Assembly (NCBI GenBank): GCA_963772965.1 | Contig: CAVYZU010000010.1 | Span: 23,124 to 87,123 of the forward strand | Length of the DNA stretch: 64,000 bases | Direction of reading: 5' to 3' | Source of the DNA: AP-15 sp963772965 | Lineage (GTDB): Bacteria > Pseudomonadota > Alphaproteobacteria > ATCC43930 > CGMCC-115725 | Shown: piece after piece, positions 37,909 through 47,547 of the stretch | Layout of the letters: each line of letters begins with the position of its first letter | Position numbering within the stretch: position 1 is the first letter of the stretch | The notes under the pieces: model-generated | What the model saw: only the letters and a program-made list of their open reading frames with translations | Databases searched by the model: none | What the model was told of the DNA's origin: nothing | Made by a program: the position numbers and the translations under genes

Positions 37909-38814
37909 GTGGCCGAAGAAATTCAGGATGTGTTGAGCCAGTTTTCCGCGGCAGTGGCCGAACGCGCTGGTCAGGCGCGCCCGCTGGTGGCGGGCATTCG
38001 CGTGCGCGGCCATTCGCTGCGCTCCGGCACTTTGTGGCGCAAGGATGTGGTCGTCGCCTCCGAACAGGCAATGCCGCGAATGGAGGAAGCCGAAATCGTT
38101 CTCGGCGACGGCAGGACCCTGCCGGCGCGGCTCGCGGGTCGAGACCCCGGCACTAACGTCGCGGTATTGCGGCTCGATGGCAGCGCGCAGCCGGCCTGGT
38201 CACAGGCGACGGAACCGCTGCCCGGCGCGATCGTGCTGGCGCTCGCCAGCGACGGTGCCGGCGGCAGCGCGGTCCGGCTCGGCGCTGTCCATATGGTCGG
38301 GCCGGCTTGGCACAGCCGTGCCGGAGGGCGGATCGATCGCCGTATCGGGCTTGATCTGCGGCTGGGCAGAGGCGAAGAGGGCGGCCCGGTCATCGATACG
38401 GCCGGTGGGCTGCTCGGGATTTCTACCTTGGGGCCGCGCCGGCGGGCGTTGGTGATCCCGACCGCAACCGTCGAGCGCGTGGTCGAACCGCTGCTGTCGC
38501 GCGGCCGCATCGCCCGCGGCTGGCTCGGGCTGGCGGTGCAGCCGGTGCGGGTGCCGGAAGAATTGCGCGCCGAAGCCGGTCAGGCTCAGGCGCTGATGAT
38601 CCTCGGCGTCAGCAAGGACGGCCCGGCGGCGCAAGCCGGTGTGTTGATGGGCGACATTCTGGTGGCACTCGACGGCGCTCCGGTCGCCGGCATGTCGCAG
38701 CTCGCCGGGCTGCTCGGGCCGGACGCGGTCGGCAAGCAGATCGAGCTGCGCCTGATCCGCGCCGGCAGGGTGCAATCGGTGAACGCGACGGTGGGTGAGC
38801 GCCCGCCGCAATGA
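37909..38814 (+). CDS. HtrA-like protein with PDZ domain and degenerate protease triad
   Basis: 301 residues from GTG 37909 after GAGGAGGA. Residues about 20-200 align with the trypsin-like HtrA fold (RSGTLWRKDVVVASE, LGDGRTLPARLAGRDPGTNV, GEEGGPVIDTAGGLLGIS). The catalytic histidine, aspartate and serine positions read Glu (VASEQ), Asn (GTNVAVL) and Glu (GEEGGP). A C-terminal PDZ domain follows (GWLGLAVQPVRVP, GPAAQAGVLMGDILVALDG). There is no signal peptide. It is probably a cytosolic binding protein or adaptor rather than a protease. Its stop overlaps the start of the LuxR-type gene (ATGA), implying a coupled regulatory pair. Confidence 0.82.
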   Translation: MAEEIQDVLSQFSAAVAERAGQARPLVAGIRVRGHSLRSGTLWRKDVVVASEQAMPRMEEAEIVLGDGRTLPARLAGRDPGTNVAVLRLDGSAQPAWSQATEPLPGAIVLALASDGAGGSAVRLGAVHMVGPAWHSRAGGRIDRRIGLDLRLGRGEEGGPVIDTAGGLLGISTLGPRRRALVIPTATVERVVEPLLSRGRIARGWLGLAVQPVRVPEELRAEAGQAQALMILGVSKDGPAAQAGVLMGDILVALDGAPVAGMSQLAGLLGPDAVGKQIELRLIRAGRVQSVNATVGERPPQ

Positions 38815-39365
38815 GCGCGGAGCCGGCGTCGGCTGATATCGCAACGCTGCGGCTGCGGGTGGCAGTTGCCGCCCACGATCCGGCCGCGGCCCGACATCTC
38901 GCCAAATTGATCGTTGCTAGCGGGCACGACCCGGTGGCGGCAAGCGAGCCCGCCGATGCAATTGTGACCGATGGATCCTTGATCGCGGCCGCTGGAGTTC
39001 CGGTCGTCGCGGTTGGGGCAAGCGAGGGCGATGCCGCCGGGCTGTTGCCCGGTGATGCCAGTCCCATTCAGTTCGACGCGGCTCTGCGCGCCGTCGCCGC
39101 GGGTCTCGTCGTGCGGCCGCCGCTCTCGCCGCAGCCCGGCTTTGCGGCGTTGCCTGACGAGCAGATGCCGGTATTGACCCCGCGCGAGATCGAGGTGCTG
39201 ACGGCGCTCGCCGATGGGCTCGGCAACAAGGCGGTGGCGCGCCGGCTTGGAATTTCGCCGCACACCGTCAAATTTCACATCGAGTTGCTGTTTCGCAAAC
39301 TCGGCGCCGCGACCCGCGCCGAGGCGGTTGCGACCGGCCTACGCCGCCAAATCGTCGAATTCTGA
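38811..39365 (+). CDS. LuxR/NarL-type response regulator-like protein
   Basis: 184 residues. The C-terminal LuxR HTH is clear: LTPREIEVLTALADGLGNKA, VARRLGISPHTVKFHIELLF, RKLGAATRAEAVATGL. The N-terminal 110 residues look like a shortened receiver domain (AVAAHDPAAARHLAKLI, PADAIVTDG) without a convincing acidic pocket, so phosphorylation is doubtful. It is translationally coupled to the degenerate HtrA-like protein, which may sense or titrate it (inference). Confidence 0.82.
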   Translation: MSAEPASADIATLRLRVAVAAHDPAAARHLAKLIVASGHDPVAASEPADAIVTDGSLIAAAGVPVVAVGASEGDAAGLLPGDASPIQFDAALRAVAAGLVVRPPLSPQPGFAALPDEQMPVLTPREIEVLTALADGLGNKAVARRLGISPHTVKFHIELLFRKLGAATRAEAVATGLRRQIVEF

Positions 39366-39385
39366 CCGGTTTAAATGCAAGCGAC

Positions 39386-39472
39386 GTCATTGCGAGGAGC
39401 GCCTCGCGCGACGAAGCAATCCCGGCAGAACGACTCTCAGCGTCGGGATTGCTTCGCTTTGCTCGCAATGAC
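39386..39472. repeat. Interspersed palindromic repeat, second copy
   Basis: GTCATTGCGAGGAGCG ... ACGAAGCAATCCCG and CGGGATTGCTTCGC ... CTCGCAATGAC form a long hairpin in the convergent space after the LuxR gene. Same family as 37689 but in the opposite arm order. Confidence 0.75.
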
Positions 39473-39520
39473 GGGTAGATGACAGCGCCGCTTCGAAATT
39501 CCTGCCGACGATGCGTATGT

Positions 39521-39871
39521 CTATTCGACCGGCACAAAGATCGAATGGCGGATTTTGCCTTCGAGGTGGTGCGACAGATGACCTTTGCCGCTGGTATCCT
39601 CGACCAGGATCACTTCGCCGATGCCGATGACCCGGCTCTCGCCGTCGCTGGCGGTGATCTTTACCCCGGAATTGAGATTGATGATGTATTGCCGGCGCGG
39701 CGCGGGGTGCCAGTCGACATCGTGCTCGGCCTGGGTCTCGCGAAAGATGATGCCGTTGGCGGGCAGACGCTTCGACAGTTTGCTGCCGCGCCGTTCCTCG
39801 GTCCATTCGACCTCGATATCGCGGAAATGCGACTGGCCGCTGGCATCGGTATAAAGGTTGTGAATACGCAT
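39521..39871 (-). CDS. Cupin-fold protein
   Basis: 116 residues from ATG 39871 (GGAGGAAAG site); the eight codons upstream are dispensable. HDVDWHPAPRRQYIINLNSG, DGESRVIGIGEVILVEDTSG and KGHLSHHLEGK outline a single cupin barrel with histidines in the expected places. Function unknown. It is divergent from the MFS transporter across about 180 bases. Confidence 0.7.
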   Translation of the reverse strand: MRIHNLYTDASGQSHFRDIEVEWTEERRGSKLSKRLPANGIIFRETQAEHDVDWHPAPRRQYIINLNSGVKITASDGESRVIGIGEVILVEDTSGKGHLSHHLEGKIRHSIFVPVE

Positions 39872-40051
39872 TGCAGCTTTCCTCCATAAAAACAACTTGT
39901 GATTTACAACACGATTGCCTGAGGTTGGGCGTTCGGCATGCGTCCTGACCGGCGCGCGCAGCTGACATGAACTCTCGGCATTTGCCTCGCCGCAATCTAT
40001 TCTTTATCGCCACGTCCGTCTGCCGGATTCCGGCATGCTGGAGGGAGCGCC

Positions 40052-41362
40052 ATGGTTCGCACGGTCGAGCAATCGGCCATGCGCAAAGTATATTTGCGCA
40101 TATTGCCATTCGCTGTACTGACCTATTTCTTTTGCTATCTCGACCGGATCAACGTCGGCTTTGCCGCGCTGACGATGAACAAGGATATCGGCCTCGACCC
40201 GGCAATTTACGGGATGGCGGCGGGTGCGTTTTTCTGGGGCTATGTGCTGTTCGAGGTGCCGAGCAACATCATCCTCGAAAAGCTCGGCGCGCGGATTTGG
40301 ATCGCCCGCATCATGGTCACCTGGGGCCTTGTCTCCGCTGCCACGGCATTGGCTACCGGCCCCTACAGTTTTATGGCGATCCGATTTTTGTTGGGATTGG
40401 CCGAGGCCGGGCTGTTCCCGGGCTTTGTGCTGTACTTCACGTACTGGTTCCCGGATGCGCATCGCGCCCGGATCAATTCCGGTTTCACCTTGGCATTGCC
40501 GATCGCGGTCGCGAGCGGCGCGCCGGTGTCGACCGCGCTCCTCGGGCTCAACGGCCTGTTCGGCCTGCGCGGCTGGCAAGTCATGTACATTTTCGAGGCA
40601 ATTCCAACCGTGCTGATCGGCATTGTCGCGTTTTTTTACCTGACCGACCGGCCGAAAGATGCGCGCTGGCTCAGCAGCGAAGAGAAAAATTTTCTCGAAC
40701 ACACGATCGGCCATGAGCAGCGCAGCATCCACGCCCATCACGGCATCGGTATATTGCGCTCGTTCTTTGACCCCAAGGTGCTGCTGCTATCGTTGAATTA
40801 TATCGGGATCGTCACCGCCAGCCTGGGTCTGTTGTTGTTCTTGCCGCAGATCATCAAGCAGCTCGGCGTCTCCAACATGCAGGTCGGCTGGCTGACCATG
40901 ATCCCGTACATCTTCGGCGCGATCAGCATGGTGGTGTGCGGCTGGATTTCCGATCATATCGGCGACCGGCGCTGGAGCTTGTTCACAACCTGCGTGATTT
41001 CGACAATCGGTCTGATCTTCGCCGGGCTGATGGTCGGGACGTGGTGGTCGTTGGTTGGCATTGTGATCGCCGCGATCGGTTTTTACGGCACCAAGGGGCC
41101 GTTCTGGTCGATGCCGACGATGTTCCTGACCGGCCCCGCCGCTGCTTCCGGTATCGCGTGGATCAACTCGCTCGGCAATCTCGGCGGGTTTTTTGGCCCG
41201 TCGATCGTCGGCTGGGCGAAGCAGCTGACCGGCAGCTTTGCCGGCGGGCTCTACGCGTTGGCTTTGTGCGCGCTGGTCTCCGCCATCGTCTCGTTGTTCG
41301 GACTGAAGATCCGCAGCGCTGTCACCGCCGCCCCCAAAACCGCCGCCTTGGTCGCCGAGTAG
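40052..41362 (+). CDS. MFS transporter, anion:cation symporter type
   Basis: 436 residues with twelve predicted helices. Landmarks of the ACS family (phthalate, glucarate, tartrate permeases) are FCYLDRINVGFAALTMNKD, FFWGYVLFEVPSNIILEKLG, LLGLAEAGLFPGFVLYFTYW and the central FYLTDRPKDARWLSSEEK loop. It probably imports an organic anion with protons. The substrate may relate to the divergent cupin gene. Confidence 0.88.
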   Translation: MVRTVEQSAMRKVYLRILPFAVLTYFFCYLDRINVGFAALTMNKDIGLDPAIYGMAAGAFFWGYVLFEVPSNIILEKLGARIWIARIMVTWGLVSAATALATGPYSFMAIRFLLGLAEAGLFPGFVLYFTYWFPDAHRARINSGFTLALPIAVASGAPVSTALLGLNGLFGLRGWQVMYIFEAIPTVLIGIVAFFYLTDRPKDARWLSSEEKNFLEHTIGHEQRSIHAHHGIGILRSFFDPKVLLLSLNYIGIVTASLGLLLFLPQIIKQLGVSNMQVGWLTMIPYIFGAISMVVCGWISDHIGDRRWSLFTTCVISTIGLIFAGLMVGTWWSLVGIVIAAIGFYGTKGPFWSMPTMFLTGPAAASGIAWINSLGNLGGFFGPSIVGWAKQLTGSFAGGLYALALCALVSAIVSLFGLKIRSAVTAAPKTAALVAE

Positions 41363-41387
41363 TCGCATGGGAGCGTCTCGCTTGTAG

Positions 41388-41414
41388 GATGGGCTGAGCG
41401 GCGCGAAGCCCATC
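41388..41414. repeat. Short palindrome GATGGGCT...AGCCCATC
   Basis: Perfect 8-base arms around an 11-base loop, 25 bases after the MFS stop. It resembles the dispersed GATGGGC repeats seen in many proteobacteria and could act as a terminator hairpin. Confidence 0.5.
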
Positions 41415-41510
41415 GCCGGATCGAACCCCGCAGGGTGGGCGTCGCTTTGCTTAGCCTTGCAAAGGTGCTATCCGACAAGATGGGCGCACTCGATGGGGCG
41501 GGGAGCCGAG

Positions 41511-42032
41511 ATGGGCGGGTTGCGGGTTCTGTTCAGCGCCGCGCAGGTCGCCGCGCAAGTCGAGATCGTCGCCCTTGAGATCATACGCACGCTTCCGGAC
41601 GATTTTGTCGTCGCCGGGCTGCTCAAGGGGGCGGCGGTGTTTGTCGCCGACCTGATGAGGGCACTCGACCGGGCGGGAGGGCGTCCAGAACTCGAATTTA
41701 TGCGACTGAGCAGCTACGGTCTTTCCGATCAAAGCAGCGGTGTGGTGCAGCTCATAGGCGAAGCGCCGACCGAGCTTGCCGGGCGATCGGTGCTGCTGGT
41801 CGACGACATTGTCGATACCGGACGCTCGATCGCCTATGCCGCCGCCGAATTGCACCAGTCCGGCATCGAACGCCTGTGGACCTGCGCATTGCTCGACAAG
41901 CCGCAGCGGCGGGAAATCAAGGTTACGATCGACTTTGTCGGCTTCTCGATCGGCGATCAGTTCGTCGTCGGCTACGGCACCGACTACGCCGAAAAATACC
42001 GCCACCTCCCCTACATCGCCGCGCTGGAGTGA
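41511..42032 (+). CDS. Hypoxanthine-type phosphoribosyltransferase
   Basis: 173 residues from ATG 41511, which has a GGGGAG site; earlier in-frame ATGs at 41457 and 41493 lack one. The PRPP loop is VLLVDDIVDTGRSIAYA; other marks are VVAGLLKGAAVFVADLMRAL, LSSYGLSDQSSG and GYGTDYAEKYRHLPYI, which are typical of hypoxanthine/guanine salvage enzymes. Converts the free base plus PRPP to the nucleotide in the cytoplasm. Confidence 0.88.
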   Translation: MGGLRVLFSAAQVAAQVEIVALEIIRTLPDDFVVAGLLKGAAVFVADLMRALDRAGGRPELEFMRLSSYGLSDQSSGVVQLIGEAPTELAGRSVLLVDDIVDTGRSIAYAAAELHQSGIERLWTCALLDKPQRREIKVTIDFVGFSIGDQFVVGYGTDYAEKYRHLPYIAALE

Positions 42033-42067
42033 CCGGCGGAGAATATGAGTTCTGCTACGTTCTCAAG

Positions 42068-42278
42068 TTAAGTGAGCAGCGTGCCCGCGGCGGCAGCGTA
42101 ACGCAGCGCCTCATGCAAATCCTCCGGTTCGAGATCGGGATAAGCGACAAGTATTTCCACCTCGGCCATGCCATCAGCAATCATCCCGACCACCATCGGG
42201 ACGGGAATGCGCAGGCCGCGGATACACGGCACCCCGTCCATCTGTCTCGAATTCGATCGTAATCCGCACAAACCCCAT
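42068..42278 (-). CDS. DUF433 (VapB45-like) protein, one likely frameshift
   Basis: The conserved core MDGVPCIRGLRIPVPMVVGM followed by AYPDLEPEDLHEALRYAAA is DUF433, the antitoxin half of DUF433/DUF5615 toxin-antitoxin pairs. The best start is ATG 42278 (AGAGG site, GFVRITIE); a TT at about 42251 appears to have one T too many, and removal joins ITIE to SRQMDG, giving 69 residues. No DUF5615 toxin gene is adjacent on either side, so it is an orphan. Confidence 0.7.
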
Positions 42279-42416
42279 CCGAACCTCTGATTTCCGTAAA
42301 TCCCGCGGAACCCTGTCGTGAGACATCTGGATCTCGGCGGAGGTTACGGCAGACCTGTCACGCCGCAGCGATCAGCAATCATTGGCTTCGCGGCGCTAAC
42401 CGTTCTAAACGCTAGT

Positions 42417-43130
42417 CTAGCGCCCGACAGCCTGCGCGGCCAAGTCGATCCAAAGGCCGATGTTCTTTGAGCCGTCATCGGCCGTGAAGTCTCGCGTCGA
42501 TGTTCCCCATGAAAGTGGTGTGACGTAACCGTTAGCAGGATCAGATAAATATGGAGGGAGGCTTACCGAATTTGTGTAGTCCTGATAGCGCACCCACCCA
42601 TAGGTGGAATTGAACGAGAAAAGATAATATTTGACCGGAGCCAGCAAATTTTGCTGGACCTTGCCAACCGCCATAAAGTCGAGAGGGTTGTAGCCACCTT
42701 GATCAGGTAATCCCGTTCGATGATGGCGAATACCGTTAATGTGCACCGCGAGCAAGCCGCGGCTGTCGATCACAGCCCTGGCGATTTCGTAACGTACCCA
42801 GCGGCGCGACCATGTGCTCGACCCGACAAGAACGCAAACAGCAGATGTGTAATCCACCCCCTCCCGGATCAGCCGCTTCAGGGATTCATCTCCCTCACGT
42901 CGGCGGCTCTCCCACAGGCTGCTATCGTAGAAGCTGGGTGTCAGCAGCGTGCCCGGCTGTCGGAACCGCCACGCTTGCCGGACAGCATTGACCCGCATTA
43001 CGTCGTCGAAATGGAATGAGAAGAATACTTTACGTCTCTTGGGCGTACTCAAGCTTTCGAGCCAATCCTGGCTCCCGAAGTAACCCAAAGGCCCCGAAAG
43101 GGGGTTGGAGGGGATGTTAAAAATTCCCAT
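42417..43130 (-). CDS. TIR-like (DUF1863 / ThsB-type) domain protein
   Basis: A 237-residue protein. RRKVFFSFHFDDVMRVNAVR, FYDSSLWESRRREGDESLKR, TSAVCVLVGSSTWSRRWVRY and the probable catalytic Glu115 in RYEIARAV fit the MTH538-like DUF1863 TIR fold. The fold is used by ThsB of Thoeris defence, where it makes a cyclic ADP-ribose signal from NAD. The C-terminal half (160-237) is aromatic-rich and not typical of minimal TIR proteins. Its start overlaps the end of the membrane-protein gene by 14 bases, so the pair is co-translated. Defence is an inference; no ThsA-like gene is nearby. Confidence 0.75.
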   Translation of the reverse strand: MGIFNIPSNPLSGPLGYFGSQDWLESLSTPKRRKVFFSFHFDDVMRVNAVRQAWRFRQPGTLLTPSFYDSSLWESRRREGDESLKRLIREGVDYTSAVCVLVGSSTWSRRWVRYEIARAVIDSRGLLAVHINGIRHHRTGLPDQGGYNPLDFMAVGKVQQNLLAPVKYYLFSFNSTYGWVRYQDYTNSVSLPPYLSDPANGYVTPLSWGTSTRDFTADDGSKNIGLWIDLAAQAVGR

Positions 43131-43554
43131 TGATGTGCTCCGAAATTAGGACAATAGCAGCCACGGCTAGGGCAAGTGGCAGATAATAGATTAGAACTGA
43201 CCAACTGCTGAATATCCGCCAGTAACTCACGGTCGGCGCCGCCTCCAAGTTAATAGCGAACTTTGGCGGGACTCCCCATTCTTCTTGTCGCAGAACGTCG
43301 AACAAGCCACGAAATCGTCGCTCCACACGCAAAAACTGTGCATCCAGGAGGGCGAAAATGGCGATTGGTAGAAGTGCCAGAAGAGCCACCATCGGCCGAT
43401 GCAAGGTAATTGCGAACCCACATACAGCAGTGATGAGTGTGAGACAGTAGTTTTTCAGCGTTGAGCCGTAGTTGCTGAGACGAGCGATAATCGCTTGGAT
43501 CATTTCCAGTTGCTTGACCTGCAGCTCTGCGGCTTTGTCGGCGGAGATCGTCAT
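43117..43554 (-). CDS. Small multi-helix membrane protein paired with TIR
   Basis: 145 residues from ATG 43554 with AAGGAG just upstream. Segments: ADKAAELQVKQLEMIQAIIA (soluble helix), KNYCLTLITAVCGFAITL and VALLALLPIAIFALLDAQFL (two close membrane helices), ERRFRGLFDVLRQEEW (amphipathic), and a third helix YYLPLALAVAAIVLIS. The two-helix hairpin followed by a conserved LDAQFLRVERRFRGL block resembles a membrane-protein family I associate with DUF1863 TIR neighbours and with SLATT-type effectors. As the TIR partner it could be a membrane effector opened by a nucleotide signal (inference). It is AT-richer than the flanking genes. Confidence 0.65.
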   Translation of the reverse strand: MTISADKAAELQVKQLEMIQAIIARLSNYGSTLKNYCLTLITAVCGFAITLHRPMVALLALLPIAIFALLDAQFLRVERRFRGLFDVLRQEEWGVPPKFAINLEAAPTVSYWRIFSSWSVLIYYLPLALAVAAIVLISEHINGNF

Positions 43555-43592
43555 CTCTCCTTCCAATCCTACGGTCGAGGCCGCCGTCGGGG

Positions 43593-46500
43593 TTACGAGC
43601 AGCCGCTGGTGGCGCCGCAGGTGTCGCATTTTAGGCAGGTGCCGTTGCGGATCAGGGTGAAGTTACCGCATTCGGTGCAGCTGTCGCCTTCGTAGCCTTT
43701 GATGCGGGCGGCGCGGATGCGCTCTAGGCGCAGGGCCAGGGTGGTGTCGTCGCTCGCGTAGATCGGGATCGCGGGGGAGAGGCCGTCGTCTGCGGCTGCG
43801 AGCGCGGTTATGGCTAAGCTAGCGGCGGTGGAGCGGGCCGCGGCGCCGCCGTGCAACACGGTGAATTTGTTGCGGACATAGCCGTTCGAGGTCACCCGCT
43901 GCATCATCGCCGCGACCCGCGGTTCGATCTCCGGGTCGAGTTCGGGGACGGCTTGCGGGCAATAATCGGCATCGTCGATGTCGTCGCTTGAGGCGAGGCT
44001 CGACTCGGCTTCGCCTTTGCCGACCGTGTCGGGCAATAGATCATGCGGCTCGGCATGGGCGAGATCGCCGCGGCCGAGATACGAGATCGCCAATTCGCGA
44101 AAGATGTAGTCGATGATCGAGGTCGCCATCTTGATCGCGTCGTTGCCTTCGACGATCCCCGACGGCTCGAATCGGGTGAAGGTAAAGGCCTCGACAAATT
44201 CTTCGAGCGGCACGCCGTATTGCAGCCCGATCGAGATCGCGATCGCGAAATTGTTCATCAGCGAGCGAAAGGCCGAGCCCTCCTTGTGCATGTCGATAAA
44301 GACCTCGGCGAGCTTGCCGTCCTCATGCTCGCCGGTGCGCAGATAGACCTTGTGGCCGCCGACGATCGCTTTTTGCGTGTAGCCCTTGCGCCGGTTGGGC
44401 AGCCTCCGGCGCTCGCCGCGCTGCACGTTCTTCTCGATCACCCGCTCGATGACGCGTTCGACGATGCGCTCGGCAACCAGCGGCGCGCGCTGCGCCGGTG
44501 ATTGCGCCAAGAGGTCCGCAGCTTCTTCCTCGGCCTCCTCATCGTCGCCAAACAGGGTCGCGGCCAAGGGTTGCGACAGTTTCGAGCCGTCGCGGTAGAG
44601 TGCGGTCGCCTTCAGCCCCAATTGCCACGACAGCCAATAGGCGTCTTTGCAATCCGCGACCGTCGCCGCGTTGGGCATGTTGATGGTCTTTGAGATTGCG
44701 CCCGAGATAAAGGGCTGCGCCGCCGCGATCATGCGGATGTGGCTTTCGGCCGAGAGTGCGCGGGTGCCGGTGCGGCCGCACGGGCTGGCGCAATCGAACA
44801 CCGGCAGATGCTCGGGTCCCAGATATGGCGCGCCTTCGAGGGTCATCGCACCGCAGCACCAGGTGTTGGCGGCATCGATCTCGGCGCGGGTGAAGCCGAG
44901 CGCCGCCAACACGTCTACGCCGGGGTCGGCGAGTGTCGCCGGGGCGATGCCGAGCCGCTCGACGCAGAAAGCTTCGCCCAAGGTCCATTTGTTAAAGGCG
45001 AATTTGATGTCGAAGGCGGTGGCGAGTGCGGCCTCGATGGCGGCGAGCGCGCGGTCGTCAAAGCCGCGCGCGCGCAGACTGTCGTGATTGACCACCGGCG
45101 CGCCCTTTAGGGTGCCGTGGCCCAGCGCGTAGCGCTCGATCCCGGCGATTTCGGTTTCGTCATAGCCAAGGGTCGCCAGCGCCTGCGGCACGGCGCGGTT
45201 GATGATCTTGAAATAGCCGCCGCCGGCGAGCTTTTTGAATTTGACCAGCGCGAAATCGGGCTCGATGCCGGTCGTGTCGCAATCCATCACAAGCCCGATC
45301 GTGCCGGTCGGTGCGATCACAGTTGCCTGGGCGTTGCGGAAGCCGTGCTTTTCGCCAAATGCCAAGGCCTGATCCCAGCTGCGCCGCGCCGCCGCGACCA
45401 ACGCCTGGTCGGGGCAATTGGCGGCGTCGAGCGGCACCGGCGGCACCGACAGGTCCTCGTATCCGGCATCAGTTGCCTCGGGATCCAGCCCCTTTCCGCC
45501 CTTCAGGGGGGAGAGGGAGGGGCCCGCGAGGCGGGAGGGTGAGGTGGGAGTCGGGCGCTGCGGGGATTTCCCCACCTCACCCCGACCCTCTCCCCCCCAA
45601 GGGGCGGAGAGGGGGAATCCTGAGCCACGGAGGGTGGATCCCTGGGCAGAGAGGGATATTTCGGGCGCGATGCCGCCGTAAGCCGCGCGGCGGTGATTGC
45701 GGATCACGCGCAGCATCGCGGCGCGGTTCACCGCAAAGCCGGGGAACGGGCCTTGCGGCAGGAGGCCGGAGTCGCCCGCCATTTCGGCCGAGGCGGCATA
45801 GCTCGCTCCGGTCAACAGCGCGGTAATCGCTGCCCCGAGGGCGCGGCCCTCGGCGCTGTCATAAGCGATGCCCATCGCCATCAAGAGGCCGCCGAGATTG
45901 GCGTAACCCAGCCCCAAGGTGCGAAAGGCGTAGGAGCGGCGGGCGATCTCGGCCGACGGGAACTGCGCCATCATGACCGAGATTTCGAGCACAATGGTCC
46001 ATAGCCGCACCGCATGCGCAAAGCCGTCGGGGTCGAACCGCCCATCCTGAAAGCGGAACGCCATCAGGTTCAGCGAGGCGAGGTTGCAGGCGGTGTCGTC
46101 GAGAAAATTATACTCCGAGCACGGGTTGGATGCGTTGATGCGGCCGCTTTCGGGGCAGGTGTGCCACTCGTTGATCGTCGTATCGAATTGCAGCCCGGGA
46201 TCAGCCGAAGCCCACGCGGCCTGCCCGATGCGGTCCCACAATTCGCGCGCCGGCAAGGTCTTGGCGACCTTTCCATCGGTGCGCTGGGTCAGATGCCACG
46301 GCGCGTCGGCGGCGATGGCGTCGAGAAAGGCGTTCGACACCCGCACCGAATTATTCGAGTTCTGTCCGGCAACGGTCAAATAGGCTTCCGAATCCCAATC
46401 GGTGTCGTAGGTGCGGAACTCGACCCCGGTCTCGCCCTGGCGCGCCCGCTGGATCACCCGCTGGATGCAGCTCTCCGGGATCATCGCGCGGCGGGCAGCG

Positions 46501-47547
46501 CGAATCTCGCGCTTCAGAACCGGGTTTTGCGCCGGATCGCAGGAATCGGAAGTTGCCGGGCTGCCGCCATGGCAGGCCGCCATGACGCGCTTCAGATGAC
46601 GCGCGGCGAGTTTGGAGCCGGCGACGAGCGCGGCGACTTTCTCCTCCTCGACGACTTTCCAGTCGATAAAGGTCTCGATGTCGGGGTGGTCGATGTCGAC
46701 GATGACCATCTTGGCGGCGCGCCGCGTCGTACCGCCGGATTTGATGGCACCCGCGGCGCGGTCGCCGATGCGCAGAAAACTCATCAGCCCGGAGGAGCGG
46801 CCGCCGCCCGAGAGCCGCTCGCCCTCGCCGCGTAATTTCGAAAAATTCGAGCCCGAGCCCGAGCCGTATTTAAAGATTCGCGCCTCTCGCACCCACAAAT
46901 CCATGATCCCGCCCTGGTTGACGAGATCGTCGGCGACGCTCTGGATAAAGCAGGCATGCGGCTGCGGGTGCTCGTAGGCGCTCGCCGATTGGGTCAGTTC
47001 GCCAGTGCGGTAATCGACATACCAATGGCCTTGCGCCGGCCCGTCGATGCCATAAGCCCAATGCAGCCCGGTATTGAACCATTGCGGGGAATTCGGCGCC
47101 CCCATCTGGCGCGCCAGCATCAGCCGGATCTCGTCGTAGAACGCGGCGGCGTCGGTTTCGCTGTCGAAATAGCCGCCCTTCCAGCCCCAATAGGTCCAGG
47201 TTCCGGCCATGCGGTCAAAGACCTGGCGGGCGTCGCTCTCGCCGCCGAAGCGGGCCTGTTCCGGCAATGCGGCGAGCGCCGGATTCGTCGGCATGGCGGC
47301 GCCACAGCCAAGCCGGGACGCCCTCTTCGGGGACCGGCTCGAGCGCTACCGGAACGCCGGCCTTGCGGAAATACTTTTGTGCGAGGATGTCAGCGGCCAC
47401 CTGGCTCCACTCGGCCGGCACCTCGATGCCCTCAGCTTGGAACACGACCGAGCCGTCGGGATTGCGGATCTCGCTGGTCGCGGTGCGAAACGCCACCGCC
47501 CCGTAAGGATCCTGACCCGCCGTCGTAAAGCGCCGCTCGATATACAT
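43593..47547 (-). CDS. nrdJ: Vitamin B12-dependent ribonucleotide reductase, one frameshift and an in-frame repeat insertion
   Basis: The N-terminus is read from ATG 47547 (MYIERRFTTAGQDPYGAVAF). At about 47295 one extra base in CGCCGCC shifts the frame; removal joins PAWLWRR to MPTNPALAALPEQARFGGES. The corrected length is 1317 residues. Class II landmarks: GTWTYWGWKGGYFDSETDAA, NTGLHWAYGIDGPAQG, SNPCSEYNFLDDTACNLASL (active Cys and Glu), CDTTGIEPDFALVKFKKLAG and the C-terminal reducing cysteines CTECG ... CLKCDTCG. The enzyme makes deoxyribonucleotides using adenosylcobalamin. About 55 residues (near 45480-45645) are encoded by a palindromic repeat inserted in frame. Expression signals upstream were not recognised. 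Confidence 0.88.
45480..45645. repeat. Palindromic repeat element inserted in frame within nrdJ
   Basis: GGATCC at 45481 and at 45636 bracket a long inverted repeat: left arm CCGCCCTTCAGGGGGGAGAG, then GGTGAGGTGGG; right arm CCCCACCTCACCC, then CCTCTCCCCCCCAAGGGGCG. About 165 bases (55 codons) without a stop in the nrdJ frame. The encoded stretch is proline/serine/glycine-rich (SPQRPTPTSPSRLAGPSLSP) and absent from typical NrdJ proteins. Confidence 0.75.

Noticed and set aside
37689..39472. Mobile element bounded by the two CATTGCGAG-type repeats
   Set aside because: Such palindromes are dispersed intergenic repeats; the genes between them look like ordinary chromosome genes and no transposase is present.
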